Assembly (NCBI RefSeq): GCF_964022235.1
Contig: NZ_CAXHZL010000013.1
Coordinates: 46,308 to 110,307 of the forward strand
Reading direction: 5' to 3'
Length of the DNA: 64,000 nt
Source of the DNA: Limimaricola sp964022235
Lineage (GTDB): Bacteria; Pseudomonadota; Alphaproteobacteria; Rhodobacterales; Rhodobacteraceae
The notes under the pieces are model-generated. The model did not search any database. It saw only the letters and a list, made by a program, of their open reading frames with translations, and had not been told where the DNA came from. Position 1 is the first letter of the stretch. The number at the start of each line of letters is the position of its first letter. A program made the translations under genes and the position numbers. Positions 54,550 to 63,186 of the stretch are shown here, one piece after another.

Positions 54550-56432
54550 TCGGCAGCCTCCCTGGCGGGGCTTTCTTCGGGGAAGAGGCAGCGCACGGCG
54601 CGATTGCCTTCTGGGGCAAGCGGGATATGCCCCTCGCGGCACACGCTGCGGGCTTTGTTGCACCGCTCCGCAAAGGCACATCCCTCCGGCAGTCGGTCGA
54701 TGGCGGGCGGAAGGCCCGGGATCGCTTCGAGCTTGCGGCGGCCGCCGCCGAGCTCGGGCACGCATGCGATGAGGCGGGCGGTGTAAGGATGGCGCGGCGC
54801 GGCGAGAACCGATTTCGTCGGGCCTTCCTCGACCACCTTTCCGGCATACATCACCGCCACTCGGTCGCAGAGCTGTGCCACGACCCCGAAATCATGGGTG
54901 ATGAAGATGATGGCGAGATCGCGGGAGCGCCGTAGATCGTCGAGCAGCGACAGGATCTGCGCCTGCACTGTCACATCGAGTGCAGTTGTTGGCTCGTCGG
55001 CGATGATCACCTCGGGGTCGTTGGCGAGCGCCATGGCGATCCCGACGCGCTGGCGCATGCCGCCCGACATTTCGTGCGGGTAGTCCGAAATCCGGCGCTC
55101 AGGATTGGGTATCCGGACATCGCGCAGGAGTTCGACCGCCTTGCCACGGGCCTCTTCGGTTCCGATCTTCTGGTGCGCTTGGATCGCTTCGACAAGCTGA
55201 TCGCCGACCCGGTAAAGGGGATGCAGCGTCGCAAGAGGGTCTTGGAAGATATATGCGATCTCGCGGCCGCGCACGGCGCGTAGGCGCTCATAGGGCGCCC
55301 CGATGAGGTCGTCGCCGCGATAGCGCACCGCGCCGCCGGTGATGACGCCAGGAGGCGAGGCCACGAGCCCGGTGACCGACAGGGCGGTGACCGACTTGCC
55401 GGAGCCGCTCTCGCCGATGAGGCCGAGACATTCACCCGGCTTGACCGCGAGGCTCACACCGCCCACGGCGCGCAGCTGCCGCGACCCGACATGGAACTCC
55501 GTCTCGAGCCCTTCGAGGGTGAGAATGCCCTCAAGGCTCGGCTCCGGAGCGGGCGCCGGACGGCGCACCCGGGTTGCAGCCATCGGCCGCGACAGTGCCC
55601 CCGACTTGAGCCGCGGATCGAGCGCGTCGCGGATACCGTCGCCCAGCAGGTTGATCGACATCACGATGACCAGGATCATGATGCCCGGGACCACCGAAGT
55701 ATGCGGGTGACTGATAAGCGCGGCGCGCGCCTCTCCCAGCATCGAGCCGAGATCCGCCTGCGGCGGCTGGCTGCCTAAGCCCAGGAACGAGAGGCCCGCC
55801 GTTTCGAGGATCATCCAGCCGATCGTGGTCGACATGGCGATGACGATGACCGGCAGAACGTTCGGCAGAATCTCGGTGAGGATGATCTGCGGGCGCGACA
55901 GGCCGGAGAGACGCGCGGCGTCGACGAATTCCTTGTGCGCAAGCCCCACGGTGATGCCGCGAATGTTGCGGGCGAAGAAGGGCACGTTGACGGCCGCAAC
56001 GGCGATCAGGGCATTCAGGAGACCCGGCCCCAGCGCTGCCACAATGGCCAGAGCCAGAAGGATGTAGGGAAAGGCCATCAGCATGTCGACGCCCCGCATG
56101 ATGACGTTGTCGAGCCGTCCGCCGTAGAACCCGGCAATGACACCGATCGCGGCGCCGATGGTTGCGGCGATGGCCGCCGCGGCGAAACCGACGGCCAGCG
56201 ACAGGCGCGTCCCCCAAAGCAGGCGGGACAGCAGGTCGCGGCCCAGATGGTCGGTGCCGAGCAGGGCGCCTTCGGAGAAGGGCGGGCGAAACCTGTTGGA
56301 GGTGTTCGTCACATCCGGGTCTGCCAACGGCAGAAGCGGCACCGCAATGGTGAGAAGCAGGACGAAGGCCAGGATGACGCCACCAGCGAGGGCCAGCCGA
56401 TTGCGCGAGAAGAGCAGAAGCGAAGCCGTCAT
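54546..56432 (-). CDS. Fused ABC permease (DppC-like) and ATPase (DppD-like)
   Basis: A 628-residue fusion. Residues 1-280 are a DppC-type permease with several membrane helices and the EAA loop (EFVDAARLSGLSRPQIILTEI). After a Pro/Ala-rich linker (about 285-305), residues 306-628 form the ATPase with Walker A GESGSGKS, signature MSGGMRQRVGIAMAL, Walker B VIIADEPTTALDV and the oligo_HPY tail. The frame is open through the linker and no stop or shift is seen, so the fusion appears real. The 4-base overlap at 56429-56432 couples it to the permease upstream. Confidence 0.93.
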   Translation of the reverse strand: MTASLLLFSRNRLALAGGVILAFVLLLTIAVPLLPLADPDVTNTSNRFRPPFSEGALLGTDHLGRDLLSRLLWGTRLSLAVGFAAAAIAATIGAAIGVIAGFYGGRLDNVIMRGVDMLMAFPYILLALAIVAALGPGLLNALIAVAAVNVPFFARNIRGITVGLAHKEFVDAARLSGLSRPQIILTEILPNVLPVIVIAMSTTIGWMILETAGLSFLGLGSQPPQADLGSMLGEARAALISHPHTSVVPGIMILVIVMSINLLGDGIRDALDPRLKSGALSRPMAATRVRRPAPAPEPSLEGILTLEGLETEFHVGSRQLRAVGGVSLAVKPGECLGLIGESGSGKSVTALSVTGLVASPPGVITGGAVRYRGDDLIGAPYERLRAVRGREIAYIFQDPLATLHPLYRVGDQLVEAIQAHQKIGTEEARGKAVELLRDVRIPNPERRISDYPHEMSGGMRQRVGIAMALANDPEVIIADEPTTALDVTVQAQILSLLDDLRRSRDLAIIFITHDFGVVAQLCDRVAVMYAGKVVEEGPTKSVLAAPRHPYTARLIACVPELGGGRRKLEAIPGLPPAIDRLPEGCAFAERCNKARSVCREGHIPLAPEGNRAVRCLFPEESPAREAAE

Positions 56433-57376
56433 GTCCGGATCCTCGGGTCGAGCAGGCTCTGGGCCACGTCGACCACGATGTTGAAGAAGACGTAGCAAGC
56501 GGCGACGACGATCACGCCGCCCTGCACCAGCAGGATGTCGCGGCGCAGGATGGCGTCGACCAGCATCCGGCCGATGCCCGGCCACTGGAACACGATCTCG
56601 ATATAGACGGCCCCGGAGAGCACGAAGCCCGCCTGTATGCCCAGCACCGGCAGGATCGACACCATCGCGGCGCGCAAGGCGTGGCGCCAGATAACCGAAC
56701 GCTCATGCACGCCCTTGGCACGGGCGGTGCGGATGAAGTCCTGCCGCAGCACCTCAAGCAGGGCCGAACGTGACAGCCGGGCGATCACGCCCGTGGCCAC
56801 AACGGCCAGCGCGATCGCCGGCATGGCCAAGTGCGAGATCAACGCAGCCGCGTCGCGGGTGCCGTAGATGGGCCACATGCCCGACACCGGAAACCAGCTG
56901 AGCCTGACCGCGAAGAGCAGGATCATCATCATGCCGAGGAAGAAGGAGGGGATGGAGATGCCCAGCAGCACCGCGAAGGTGATCGCCTTGTCGGCCCAGC
57001 CATACTGGTTGGCGGCCGAAATCGTCCCGGCGATGACGCCCAGAAGGGCGCAGAGAACAAAGGCAGTGCCCGCCAGGATCAGCGTCGCGCCGAAGCGCTC
57101 GAGCACCTCGTCCAGCACGGGCCGGTTCAGCGCGAAGCTCTGCCCGAAATCTCCTTGGAGCATGTTGCCAAGCCAGATCAGGTATTGGCGCCAGAGCGGT
57201 GCATCGAGGCCAAGCTCGCGGTTGATGCGGGCCACGTTCTCTGGCGTGGCATAGCTGCCGAGGATGGCGGTCGCGGGATCGCCTGGGATCAGCGCCATGA
57301 TCAGGAAGACGATGACGGTGATGCCAAGCAGCACCGGCACCGCCGAGAGCAGCCGTCTGAGGATGTATCCGCCCAT
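56429..57376 (-). CDS. ABC transporter permease (DppB-like)
   Basis: A 315-residue permease with six membrane helices and the DppB N-terminus MGGYILRRLLSAVPVLLGITVIVFLIM, then LIPGDPATAILG. The EAA loop is VLRQDFIRTARAKGVHERSVIW. It pairs with the fused DppC domain to form the channel. It follows the solute-binding protein gene by 54 bases, in which a strong hairpin lies. Confidence 0.94.
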   Translation of the reverse strand: MGGYILRRLLSAVPVLLGITVIVFLIMALIPGDPATAILGSYATPENVARINRELGLDAPLWRQYLIWLGNMLQGDFGQSFALNRPVLDEVLERFGATLILAGTAFVLCALLGVIAGTISAANQYGWADKAITFAVLLGISIPSFFLGMMMILLFAVRLSWFPVSGMWPIYGTRDAAALISHLAMPAIALAVVATGVIARLSRSALLEVLRQDFIRTARAKGVHERSVIWRHALRAAMVSILPVLGIQAGFVLSGAVYIEIVFQWPGIGRMLVDAILRRDILLVQGGVIVVAACYVFFNIVVDVAQSLLDPRIRT

Positions 57377-57400
57377 GCGCGGTCTCTCCCGAATGGGAAG

Positions 57401-57423
57401 CGGGGGCCGGTGCGCGGCCCCCG
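57401..57423 (-). terminator. Intercistronic hairpin after the solute-binding protein gene
   Basis: A 9-bp perfect stem (CGGGGGCCG / CGGCCCCCG, loop CGCAC on minus) between the binding-protein gene and the permease gene. There is no T run, so it probably protects the 3' end of a processed binding-protein mRNA or partly stops transcription, a known way to keep binding protein in excess. Confidence 0.6.
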
Positions 57424-57430
57424 CGCGTGA

Positions 57431-59002
57431 TCAGTTCTTGGCGACGTCGTCGAGCAGCAGGAAGAACGACGGCTGCAGGTCGAAATTCTCGACACGGTCG
57501 TTGGTCACCGCGTTCTGCTTCCAGTTCGCGACGAAGACCCACGGCGCGTCTTCGTGCACAATCTCCTGCATCTCCTTGTAGAGACGAGCGCGCTCCTCCT
57601 GGTCTGTGGCGCGGCGCGCCTGTTCGAGAAGCTCGTCGACCTCTGGGTTGGAGTAGTAGCCAGAGTTGAAGCCGCCCTGATCGGGAAACGCCTCGCTGCG
57701 CAGTGCAAGGAAGGGCAGGGTATCGGGGTCGTTCGTCATCCAAGCCATCTCGGCCATATCGGCCTTGCCCTCGAGGCCCGGGTTCACCTCACCCAAGAAG
57801 GTGTTCCACTCGTAGGTCTCGATCGTCACGTCGAAGCCCACCGCCTCGAGGTCGGCCTGGATCGCGGTGCCCATCGCCACCGGGTCGAGCATGCCCGAGC
57901 CGCCCTCGGTGACGTAGAAGGTCAGCTCGGCGCCTTCGGCGCCGGCTTCGGCGATCAGCTCGCGCGCCTTCTCCGGATCATAGGGGTAGGGCTCGAGATC
58001 CTCATTGTAGGCCCAGGCGAAAGCGGGCGGCGTGGGACCAGCAGCAACTTCGGCGGTGCCTTCGAGCACCTCGTTCACGATTGCTTCCTTGTCGATCGCG
58101 TAGTTCGCTGCCTGCCGCACCAGCTTGTCCGCAAAGGGCCCTTCCTTCGCGTTGAGGATCAGGAACCACAAATGCGGGCCGGCCTGTTCGTGCAACTGGT
58201 AGCTTTCGCCCTCGAACTGCGACAGCGCTACGGGTGGGACCTCCACCATCAGATCAATGCCACCGGCCAACATTTCGGCCGTGCGGGTGCTGGCATCGGT
58301 AATGGGCCGGAATACGACGGCTTCGAGCTGAGGTGCACCGTCCCAGTAATCCGGGTTGGCCTCGACGACGACCGCCTCGTTGGGCCGCCATTCCGCGAAC
58401 TTGAAGGGACCCGTGCCCGACGGGTTGCGACCGAATTCCGAGCCATGGTCCTCGACCGCGGCGGGCGAGACGATCAGGCCGGTCGGGTAGGCGAGGTTGG
58501 ACAGGAAAGGCGCGTAGGGCTCGTTCAGCACGAACTTTACCGTCATGGGGTCGACGACCTCGACCTTCTCGATTGCCGAGAAGAAGAAGGAAAGCGGGAA
58601 CGGGCCGGTGTCGTAGTAGGGGTGGTTCTCGTCGAGCATGCGGTCGAAGTTGAACTTCACCGCCTCGGCGTCGAACGAACTGCCGTTATGGAAGGTGACG
58701 CCCTCGCGCAGCGTGAAGGTGTATTCGGTGCCGTCCTCCGAGATCTCCCAATCGGTCGCCAGCGCCGGCTCGACCTCCAGAGTGCCATCCTTGTAGCGCA
58801 CCAGCCCGTCATAGACGTTCATCAGGATGCGGAAGTCGTTCACCGCAGTCACAGCCGCCGGGTCGAGAGCCTTGGGCTCCGCGATCTGGCCGACGACGAG
58901 GACGCCCGGCGGGGTCTGGGCGAAGGCCGGGGCACCCAGGGCCATGGTAAGGGCGGTGCCGGCAGCAAGCAGGCTTCGGCGGGTCATTTGTCCAATCGAC
59001 AT
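57431..59002 (-). CDS. Periplasmic solute-binding protein, family 5 (peptide/opine type)
   Basis: A 523-residue extracytoplasmic binding protein. The signal peptide has a twin-arginine start (MTRRSLLAAGTALTMALG) cut near AFA-Q. The SBP_bac_5 pattern follows: DGLVRYKDGTLEVEPALATDWEIS and YTFTLREGVTFHNGS near the N-terminus. AGGAGAGG precedes the ATG. The ligand could be a peptide, an opine-like or an N-carbamoyl/amide compound, judged by the amidohydrolase encoded nearby. First gene of the transporter operon; the operators at 59032 and 59060 lie in front of it. Confidence 0.94.
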   Translation of the reverse strand: MSIGQMTRRSLLAAGTALTMALGAPAFAQTPPGVLVVGQIAEPKALDPAAVTAVNDFRILMNVYDGLVRYKDGTLEVEPALATDWEISEDGTEYTFTLREGVTFHNGSSFDAEAVKFNFDRMLDENHPYYDTGPFPLSFFFSAIEKVEVVDPMTVKFVLNEPYAPFLSNLAYPTGLIVSPAAVEDHGSEFGRNPSGTGPFKFAEWRPNEAVVVEANPDYWDGAPQLEAVVFRPITDASTRTAEMLAGGIDLMVEVPPVALSQFEGESYQLHEQAGPHLWFLILNAKEGPFADKLVRQAANYAIDKEAIVNEVLEGTAEVAAGPTPPAFAWAYNEDLEPYPYDPEKARELIAEAGAEGAELTFYVTEGGSGMLDPVAMGTAIQADLEAVGFDVTIETYEWNTFLGEVNPGLEGKADMAEMAWMTNDPDTLPFLALRSEAFPDQGGFNSGYYSNPEVDELLEQARRATDQEERARLYKEMQEIVHEDAPWVFVANWKQNAVTNDRVENFDLQPSFFLLLDDVAKN

Positions 59003-59031
59003 GGGTTACCTCTCCTGTTCGGTTCGATCTT

Positions 59032-59047
59032 ATTTTTCATGATAAAT
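59032..59047. promoter_or_regulatory. GntR operator copy 1
   Basis: ATTTTTCATGATAAAT, one base away from the perfect palindrome at 60602. It lies 30 bases ahead of the binding-protein start, in the divergent promoter region shared with the DUF1028 gene. Confidence 0.65.
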
Positions 59048-59059
59048 TGCATCAGGGCA

Positions 59060-59075
59060 AATTTTCATTATAAAT
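59060..59075. promoter_or_regulatory. GntR operator copy 2
   Basis: AATTTTCATTATAAAT, matching copy 1 at 14 of 16 positions. Its spacing from copy 1 is 28 bases centre to centre. It lies 28 bases before the DUF1028 gene start. Confidence 0.55.
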
Positions 59076-59103
59076 TCAAGCGCGGTGGCACGGAGATAAT
59101 GAG

Positions 59104-59793
59104 ATGACGATTTCGATCCTTGCATATGACGCGGAAACAGGCACTTACGGCGGCGCCGCCACCACGGGCAGCCTCTGCGTCGGGGGGTGGGTGCTGCGCG
59201 GGGATGCCGAATCGGGGCTTTCGGCCTCGCAGGGGTCCTTGCCGAGCACCCTCTGGGGCACCCAAGTGCTGGAACGCATGCGGGCTGGTCGGCCGGCTGC
59301 CGAGGCGGTGTCCGGGGTCGTCGATGCCGATGCGGGCCGCGCCCATCGCCAGCTGGCGGCCCTTGATCCGAAAGGGGGAACAGGGCACTTCACGGGGGCT
59401 TCGAGCATTCCGGCGGCTGGTGCGCGGCAAGCGCCATCAGTCGTCGTGACGGGCAACCTGCTCTCCGGTGATGATGTGCTCGAAGCCTGTCTGGACGGCT
59501 ACCGGAAGGCGCACGGGAACATGGCCGAGCGCCTCGTCGCGGCGCTCGAGGCGGCTGCCTCAGCCGGAGGCGACAGCAGAGGGCTTCTGTCTGCCGCACT
59601 GCTCGTCGTATCGCGCAGCGCCCCGCCGCTCAGCCTTCGGGTCGACTACTCCGAAACGCCGTTGCAGGATCTTACAGACCTGCATCGCAGAGCCACCAGT
59701 GGGGCCTATGGCGAATGGGCGCGCCTCGTTCCGACGCTTGATGAGCCCGAACGAGCCATGCCCTACAGCGAAACCGTCACCCCGGCCGGCTGA
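59104..59793 (+). CDS. DUF1028 family protein (Ntn-hydrolase-like)
   Basis: A 229-residue protein matching DUF1028: N-terminal MTISILAYDAETGTYGGAATTGSLCVGGWVL, the central GNLLSGDDVLEACLDGY and terminal APPLSLRVDYSETPLQDL. The fold is thought to be Ntn-hydrolase-like with a possible N-terminal nucleophile after processing; substrate unknown. GGAG lies upstream. Its stop codon is directly adjacent to the stop codon of gntR. DUF1028 genes are often found beside peptide transporters and amidohydrolases, as here. Confidence 0.85.
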   Translation: MTISILAYDAETGTYGGAATTGSLCVGGWVLRGDAESGLSASQGSLPSTLWGTQVLERMRAGRPAAEAVSGVVDADAGRAHRQLAALDPKGGTGHFTGASSIPAAGARQAPSVVVTGNLLSGDDVLEACLDGYRKAHGNMAERLVAALEAAASAGGDSRGLLSAALLVVSRSAPPLSLRVDYSETPLQDLTDLHRRATSGAYGEWARLVPTLDEPERAMPYSETVTPAG

Positions 59794-60561
59794 TCAGTGG
59801 GTCATGAAGCGCTTCATGACCACGGCTTGCTGGTCTTCCATCATCCGCCAGGCCATTTCCATGTGCGAGCGCATGATGGAACGGGCCGCCTCGGCATCGC
59901 CTCGTTCGATTACATCGAGCAGGTCGAGCTGATGCTGCCGCCCCGTCCGCCAGAGTTCGACGTTGGGCGTCGCATAGAGCTGCTTGTAAACGGTGAGGTC
60001 CGCGAGGATCTGCGACATGAAACCGATGATGAACCCCAGCAGCGCATTGTCGGCGAAGCTCGCGAGCTTGGCATGAAAACGCAGGGACGCGACATGCTGC
60101 GCGCGCTCCTCCTCGGGGTCATTGGCCGGCTCGGCGTAGCCGTCGATGATCGAGCGCAGTTCGGAAAGCTGGTCCGTCGACAGGCGCCCTGCCAGCCCGG
60201 CCGCAACCTCGGGCTCGAGCGCGACCCGAAGCTGGTAGATGTCGGCGATCGAGATGTCCCGGAAGTAAAAGTAGTTCGCGAGCAAGGCATGCGCACGCTC
60301 AGAGGATACTTCGCCGACGAAGCTGCCACCGCCGGGCCCGGTCTTGGTTTCGACCAAGCCTTGCGCCTGCAGCAGGCGCATGGCCTCGCGGATCGTGCCT
60401 TTGGACATACCGAAACGTTCGATCAGCTCGGTCTCGCCAGGGAGGCGGTCACCCGGCTGCAGACCCTGCTCGACCACCCACTCCTTGATGGCCTCGGCCA
60501 CGCGAATGGGACGGGAGCGCCTGCGGCCCTTTTCGGCAGGAGTGACGCTCGTTCTCGCCAT
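59794..60561 (-). CDS. GntR-family regulator (FadR/FCD subfamily)
   Basis: A 255-residue regulator: winged helix-turn-helix (about 20-90, LPGETELIERFGMSKGTIREAM) and FCD ligand-binding domain (about 105-235) with the metal/ligand residues RVALEPEVAAGLA, RFHAKLASFADN and MRSHMEMAWRMM. The start at 60561 was chosen because 11 upstream codons extend towards the operator. It is divergent from the M20 hydrolase and most likely binds the palindromes at 59032, 59060 and 60602 to repress the cassette until the substrate is present. Confidence 0.92.
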   Translation of the reverse strand: MARTSVTPAEKGRRRSRPIRVAEAIKEWVVEQGLQPGDRLPGETELIERFGMSKGTIREAMRLLQAQGLVETKTGPGGGSFVGEVSSERAHALLANYFYFRDISIADIYQLRVALEPEVAAGLAGRLSTDQLSELRSIIDGYAEPANDPEEERAQHVASLRFHAKLASFADNALLGFIIGFMSQILADLTVYKQLYATPNVELWRTGRQHQLDLLDVIERGDAEAARSIMRSHMEMAWRMMEDQQAVVMKRFMTH

Positions 60562-60601
60562 CGCACAACTCTTTCGACTTCCGAAGGCGTCCATAAGACA
60601 A

Positions 60602-60617
60602 ATTTATCATGATAAAT
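60602..60617. promoter_or_regulatory. GntR operator copy 3 (perfect palindrome)
   Basis: ATTTATCATGATAAAT is a perfect 16-bp palindrome in the 68-base gap between gntR and the M20 hydrolase, 12 bases before the hydrolase ATG. It is well placed to control both divergent genes. Confidence 0.7.
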
Positions 60618-60629
60618 ACAAGGGGTAGT

Positions 60630-61871
60630 ATGAGCTATGGCGAGTTGGCCGCGGAGCGGCTGTCGGAAATCGCTGAGATGTCCGAAGCGGGCCCGGGGGT
60701 CACTCGTCTGCCTTGGACGCCTGAACACCGTCGGGCCCTCGATATCATATCGGACTGGATGCGGGATGCCGGACTGGACGTCAGCCTCGATGCGGCCGGA
60801 ACTCTAATCGGACGAACTCCAGGCATGTCCGGAAGACCCGCACTGTTGCTTGGCTCCCATCAGGACAGTGTCCGCTCCGGCGGTCGCTTCGATGGGATCA
60901 TGGGTGTCGCAATAGCCTGCCTCGCCGTTCGTCGGCTTCACAAGGAAGGCGTCCGCCTGCCATTCGCGGTCGAGGTTCTGGCCTTCGCGGACGAGGAAGG
61001 GGTTCGATTTCCAACAGCCCTGATCGGTCCGCGCGCCCTGGCGGGTCGCTTCGACCCGGCCGTCCTGGACATGAAGGACGCCCAGGGGGTGAGTATGCGC
61101 CAGGCGATGCAGGGGTTCGGTTTGGATCCGGACGGCATTCCTGCACTGATGCGCCAGAGGGAAGAGGTGGTCGGGTATTTGGAGGCCCACATCGAGCAAG
61201 GCCCTGTGCTCGAGGCGCAAGGCCGATCGCTGGGTGTGGTGACCGCGATCTGCGGAATCTCCCGCTACGCAGTCGCCTTCGAAGGTGAGACTGGTCATGC
61301 GGGCACAGTTCCCATGGCAGGCCGACGTGATGCGCTGGTCGCCGCGGCCCGCTTCGTGGCGGCCATGTCCGACGCTGCGACGGCGATGGAGGATTGTCGC
61401 GCCACGGTCGGCCAGATCGATGTGAAGCCCGGCGTTGTCAACGCCATCCCCTCCGAGGTCCGCCTGACCCTGGAACTTCGAGCCCCCTCGGACGAGAACC
61501 GGCTGGGGCTCAGATCGAAAGCTATGCATCTGGTTCAGGAGATCGCTGTGCAAGCCGGGGTAGCTGTGCGGATCGAGCAGACTTACGAGCAGCCTGCTGT
61601 TGTCTGTGATCCTGGTATCAGGGCGGCTTTGTCTCGGGCCATGACCGCATCAGCCATGTCCGCAATCGCCATACCTTCCGGCGCGACGCACGACGCATCC
61701 GCGATGGCCGATCTCTGTCCGGTCGGGATGCTATTTACCAGGTGCAAGGGCGGCCTCAGTCATAGACCAGACGAATTCGCCAGCGCAGCGGATATGGAAG
61801 ATGCCGTTCAGGTTCTCGCGAATGCGATCAAAATCATGGCGTTGGAGCGACCTTCCAAGTGGGCAGACTGA
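60630..61871 (+). CDS. M20-family amidohydrolase (carbamoylase/allantoate amidohydrolase type)
   Basis: A 413-residue di-metal hydrolase. Metal ligands are His77 (GSHQDSVRSGG), Asp88 (RFDGIMG), Glu122/Glu123 (FADEEGVRFPT), His in EAHIEQGPVLE, and a late His (PSGATHDASAM). The GSHxD and FADEEG motifs mark the group of N-carbamoyl-L-amino acid hydrolases and allantoate/ureidoglycolate amidohydrolases. The ATG at 60630 has AAGGGG upstream; an ATG at 60609 would lie inside the operator. It probably acts on the compound imported by the adjacent transporter. Confidence 0.9.
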   Translation: MSYGELAAERLSEIAEMSEAGPGVTRLPWTPEHRRALDIISDWMRDAGLDVSLDAAGTLIGRTPGMSGRPALLLGSHQDSVRSGGRFDGIMGVAIACLAVRRLHKEGVRLPFAVEVLAFADEEGVRFPTALIGPRALAGRFDPAVLDMKDAQGVSMRQAMQGFGLDPDGIPALMRQREEVVGYLEAHIEQGPVLEAQGRSLGVVTAICGISRYAVAFEGETGHAGTVPMAGRRDALVAAARFVAAMSDAATAMEDCRATVGQIDVKPGVVNAIPSEVRLTLELRAPSDENRLGLRSKAMHLVQEIAVQAGVAVRIEQTYEQPAVVCDPGIRAALSRAMTASAMSAIAIPSGATHDASAMADLCPVGMLFTRCKGGLSHRPDEFASAADMEDAVQVLANAIKIMALERPSKWAD

Positions 61872-61972
61872 AAAGATGGTTGGCCTGATAGCGAGGAGCC
61901 TCTGGTAATTCCGGCGCCTCTCAACCATCGTTGGATCTTGAGCTGCCCCAACTGAGTGCTCCAGGTTAATTG

Positions 61973-62136
61973 TTAATGCATGGTCGGTCTCCGGTCGACG
62001 GGCACGATGCTTTCCGGCGCCGGCGGGCGATAGCCCAAGGCACTGTGGGGCCGAACAGTGTTGTAGTGCTTCCGCCATCTCTCGATCAGGATCTGCGCCT
62101 CGCGCAACGTGTAGAAGATCTCCCCGTCGAGCAGCT
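61973..62136 (-). pseudogene. IS3 orfB transposase, 3' fragment
   Basis: About 54 codons of the C-terminus, including DGEIFYTLREAQILIERW and HYNTVRPHSALGYRPPAPE, ending at TAA. Its upstream part was split off by the IS1595-family insertion; the break lies in the Glu-Leu-Leu codons, which are duplicated on the other side. Confidence 0.88.
62129..62136. repeat. Target-site duplication, left copy
   Basis: GAGCAGCT directly outside the left inverted end; identical to 63680-63687. Eight bases is the duplication length known for the IS1595 family. Confidence 0.85.
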
Positions 62137-62160
62137 CGGTCTTAGGTAGCAGATGCACCA
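62137..62160. repeat. Left terminal inverted repeat of the IS1595-family element
   Basis: 24 bases beginning CGGTCTTAGG and ending GATGCACCA; exact inverted match to 63656-63679. Confidence 0.9.
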
Positions 62161-62223
62161 AGCCCTTGCTTTGGATCTTGAATGGGAACAGGATGGGAAC
62201 ATGTTTCGCGTAGCGAGGCGACC

Positions 62224-63186
62224 ATGTCCCAGCATTTCCTGCTTTCCGCCGCCGCCCGGACCCTGTCGCTCAGGACGATCTACGAGGAAGGGGAAGACGC
62301 CGCATATCGGCGCTTCTGCCGGCTGCGATGGCCCGAGACGGAGGGCGCTCCGGTCTGCCCGCTCTGCGGCTGCCTGGACATCTACGACCTGAGCACCCGG
62401 CGCCGGTTCAAATGCGCCGCCTGCCACCGGCAGTTCAGCGTCACCTCCGGCACCGTCTTCGCCTCGCGCAAGCTGGCCTTCGTCGATCTGCTCGGGGCGA
62501 TCTGCCTGTTCGTGAACGCCGCCAAGGGTCTGTCCGCGGTCCAGCTCTCGCGGGATCTGGACGTGCAGCACAAGACGGCCTTCGTGCTGATGCACAAGCT
62601 GCGGGAGACGATGACACTCGAGACCCGGGAGACCCGGCTCGAGGGTGAGGTGGAAGTGGACGGGGCCGTGTTCGGTGGCCAGGTCCGGCCCGCCAACGCG
62701 CGCGACGACCGGGTCGACCGCCGCCTGCTCGCCAACCGCAGCGGCAAGCGCAGGGTGGTTGTCGTTCTGCGCCAGCACGGTGGCAGGACGCTGCCCCGGA
62801 GCTTCCTGCGCGAAGCCCAGGCTGTCGATTTCGCCCGGGAAAGGATTGCCTCCGGCAGCGTCATCTCGGCCGACGAGGTAGCGCACTGGGACGTCCTCGA
62901 GCCCGACTTCGAGATGAAACGCGTCAATCATTCCGAGGCCTACAGCCGCGAGGGCGTTCATACCAACCTGGCCGAGAGCTACTTCTCGCGGCTGCGGCGC
63001 ATGATCGGCGGCCAGCACCTTCGGGTGGAGGGGCACTACCTCGATGCCTATGCCGCGCACGCCGCCTGGCTCGAGGATCACCGCTTCGACAGCAACGGCG
63101 GCCTCGCGGACCGTCTCATCGGCGGCGCGATGGCGGCGCCTGTCAGCCGGGCGTGGAAGGGGTATTGGCAACGACGCGCAGCGTGA
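62224..63186 (+). CDS. IS1595-family (ISXO2-like) transposase
   Basis: A 320-residue transposase. The N-terminal zinc ribbon has CPLCG and KCAACHRQFSVTSGT. A helix-turn-helix region precedes the DDE core: GEVEVDGAVFGG, ISADEVAHWD and HTNLAESYFSRLRRMIGG. The start MSQHFLLSAAART is 64 bases inside the left inverted repeat. The 3' end overlaps the convergent passenger gene by 44 bases. Confidence 0.92.
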   Translation: MSQHFLLSAAARTLSLRTIYEEGEDAAYRRFCRLRWPETEGAPVCPLCGCLDIYDLSTRRRFKCAACHRQFSVTSGTVFASRKLAFVDLLGAICLFVNAAKGLSAVQLSRDLDVQHKTAFVLMHKLRETMTLETRETRLEGEVEVDGAVFGGQVRPANARDDRVDRRLLANRSGKRRVVVVLRQHGGRTLPRSFLREAQAVDFARERIASGSVISADEVAHWDVLEPDFEMKRVNHSEAYSREGVHTNLAESYFSRLRRMIGGQHLRVEGHYLDAYAAHAAWLEDHRFDSNGGLADRLIGGAMAAPVSRAWKGYWQRRAA

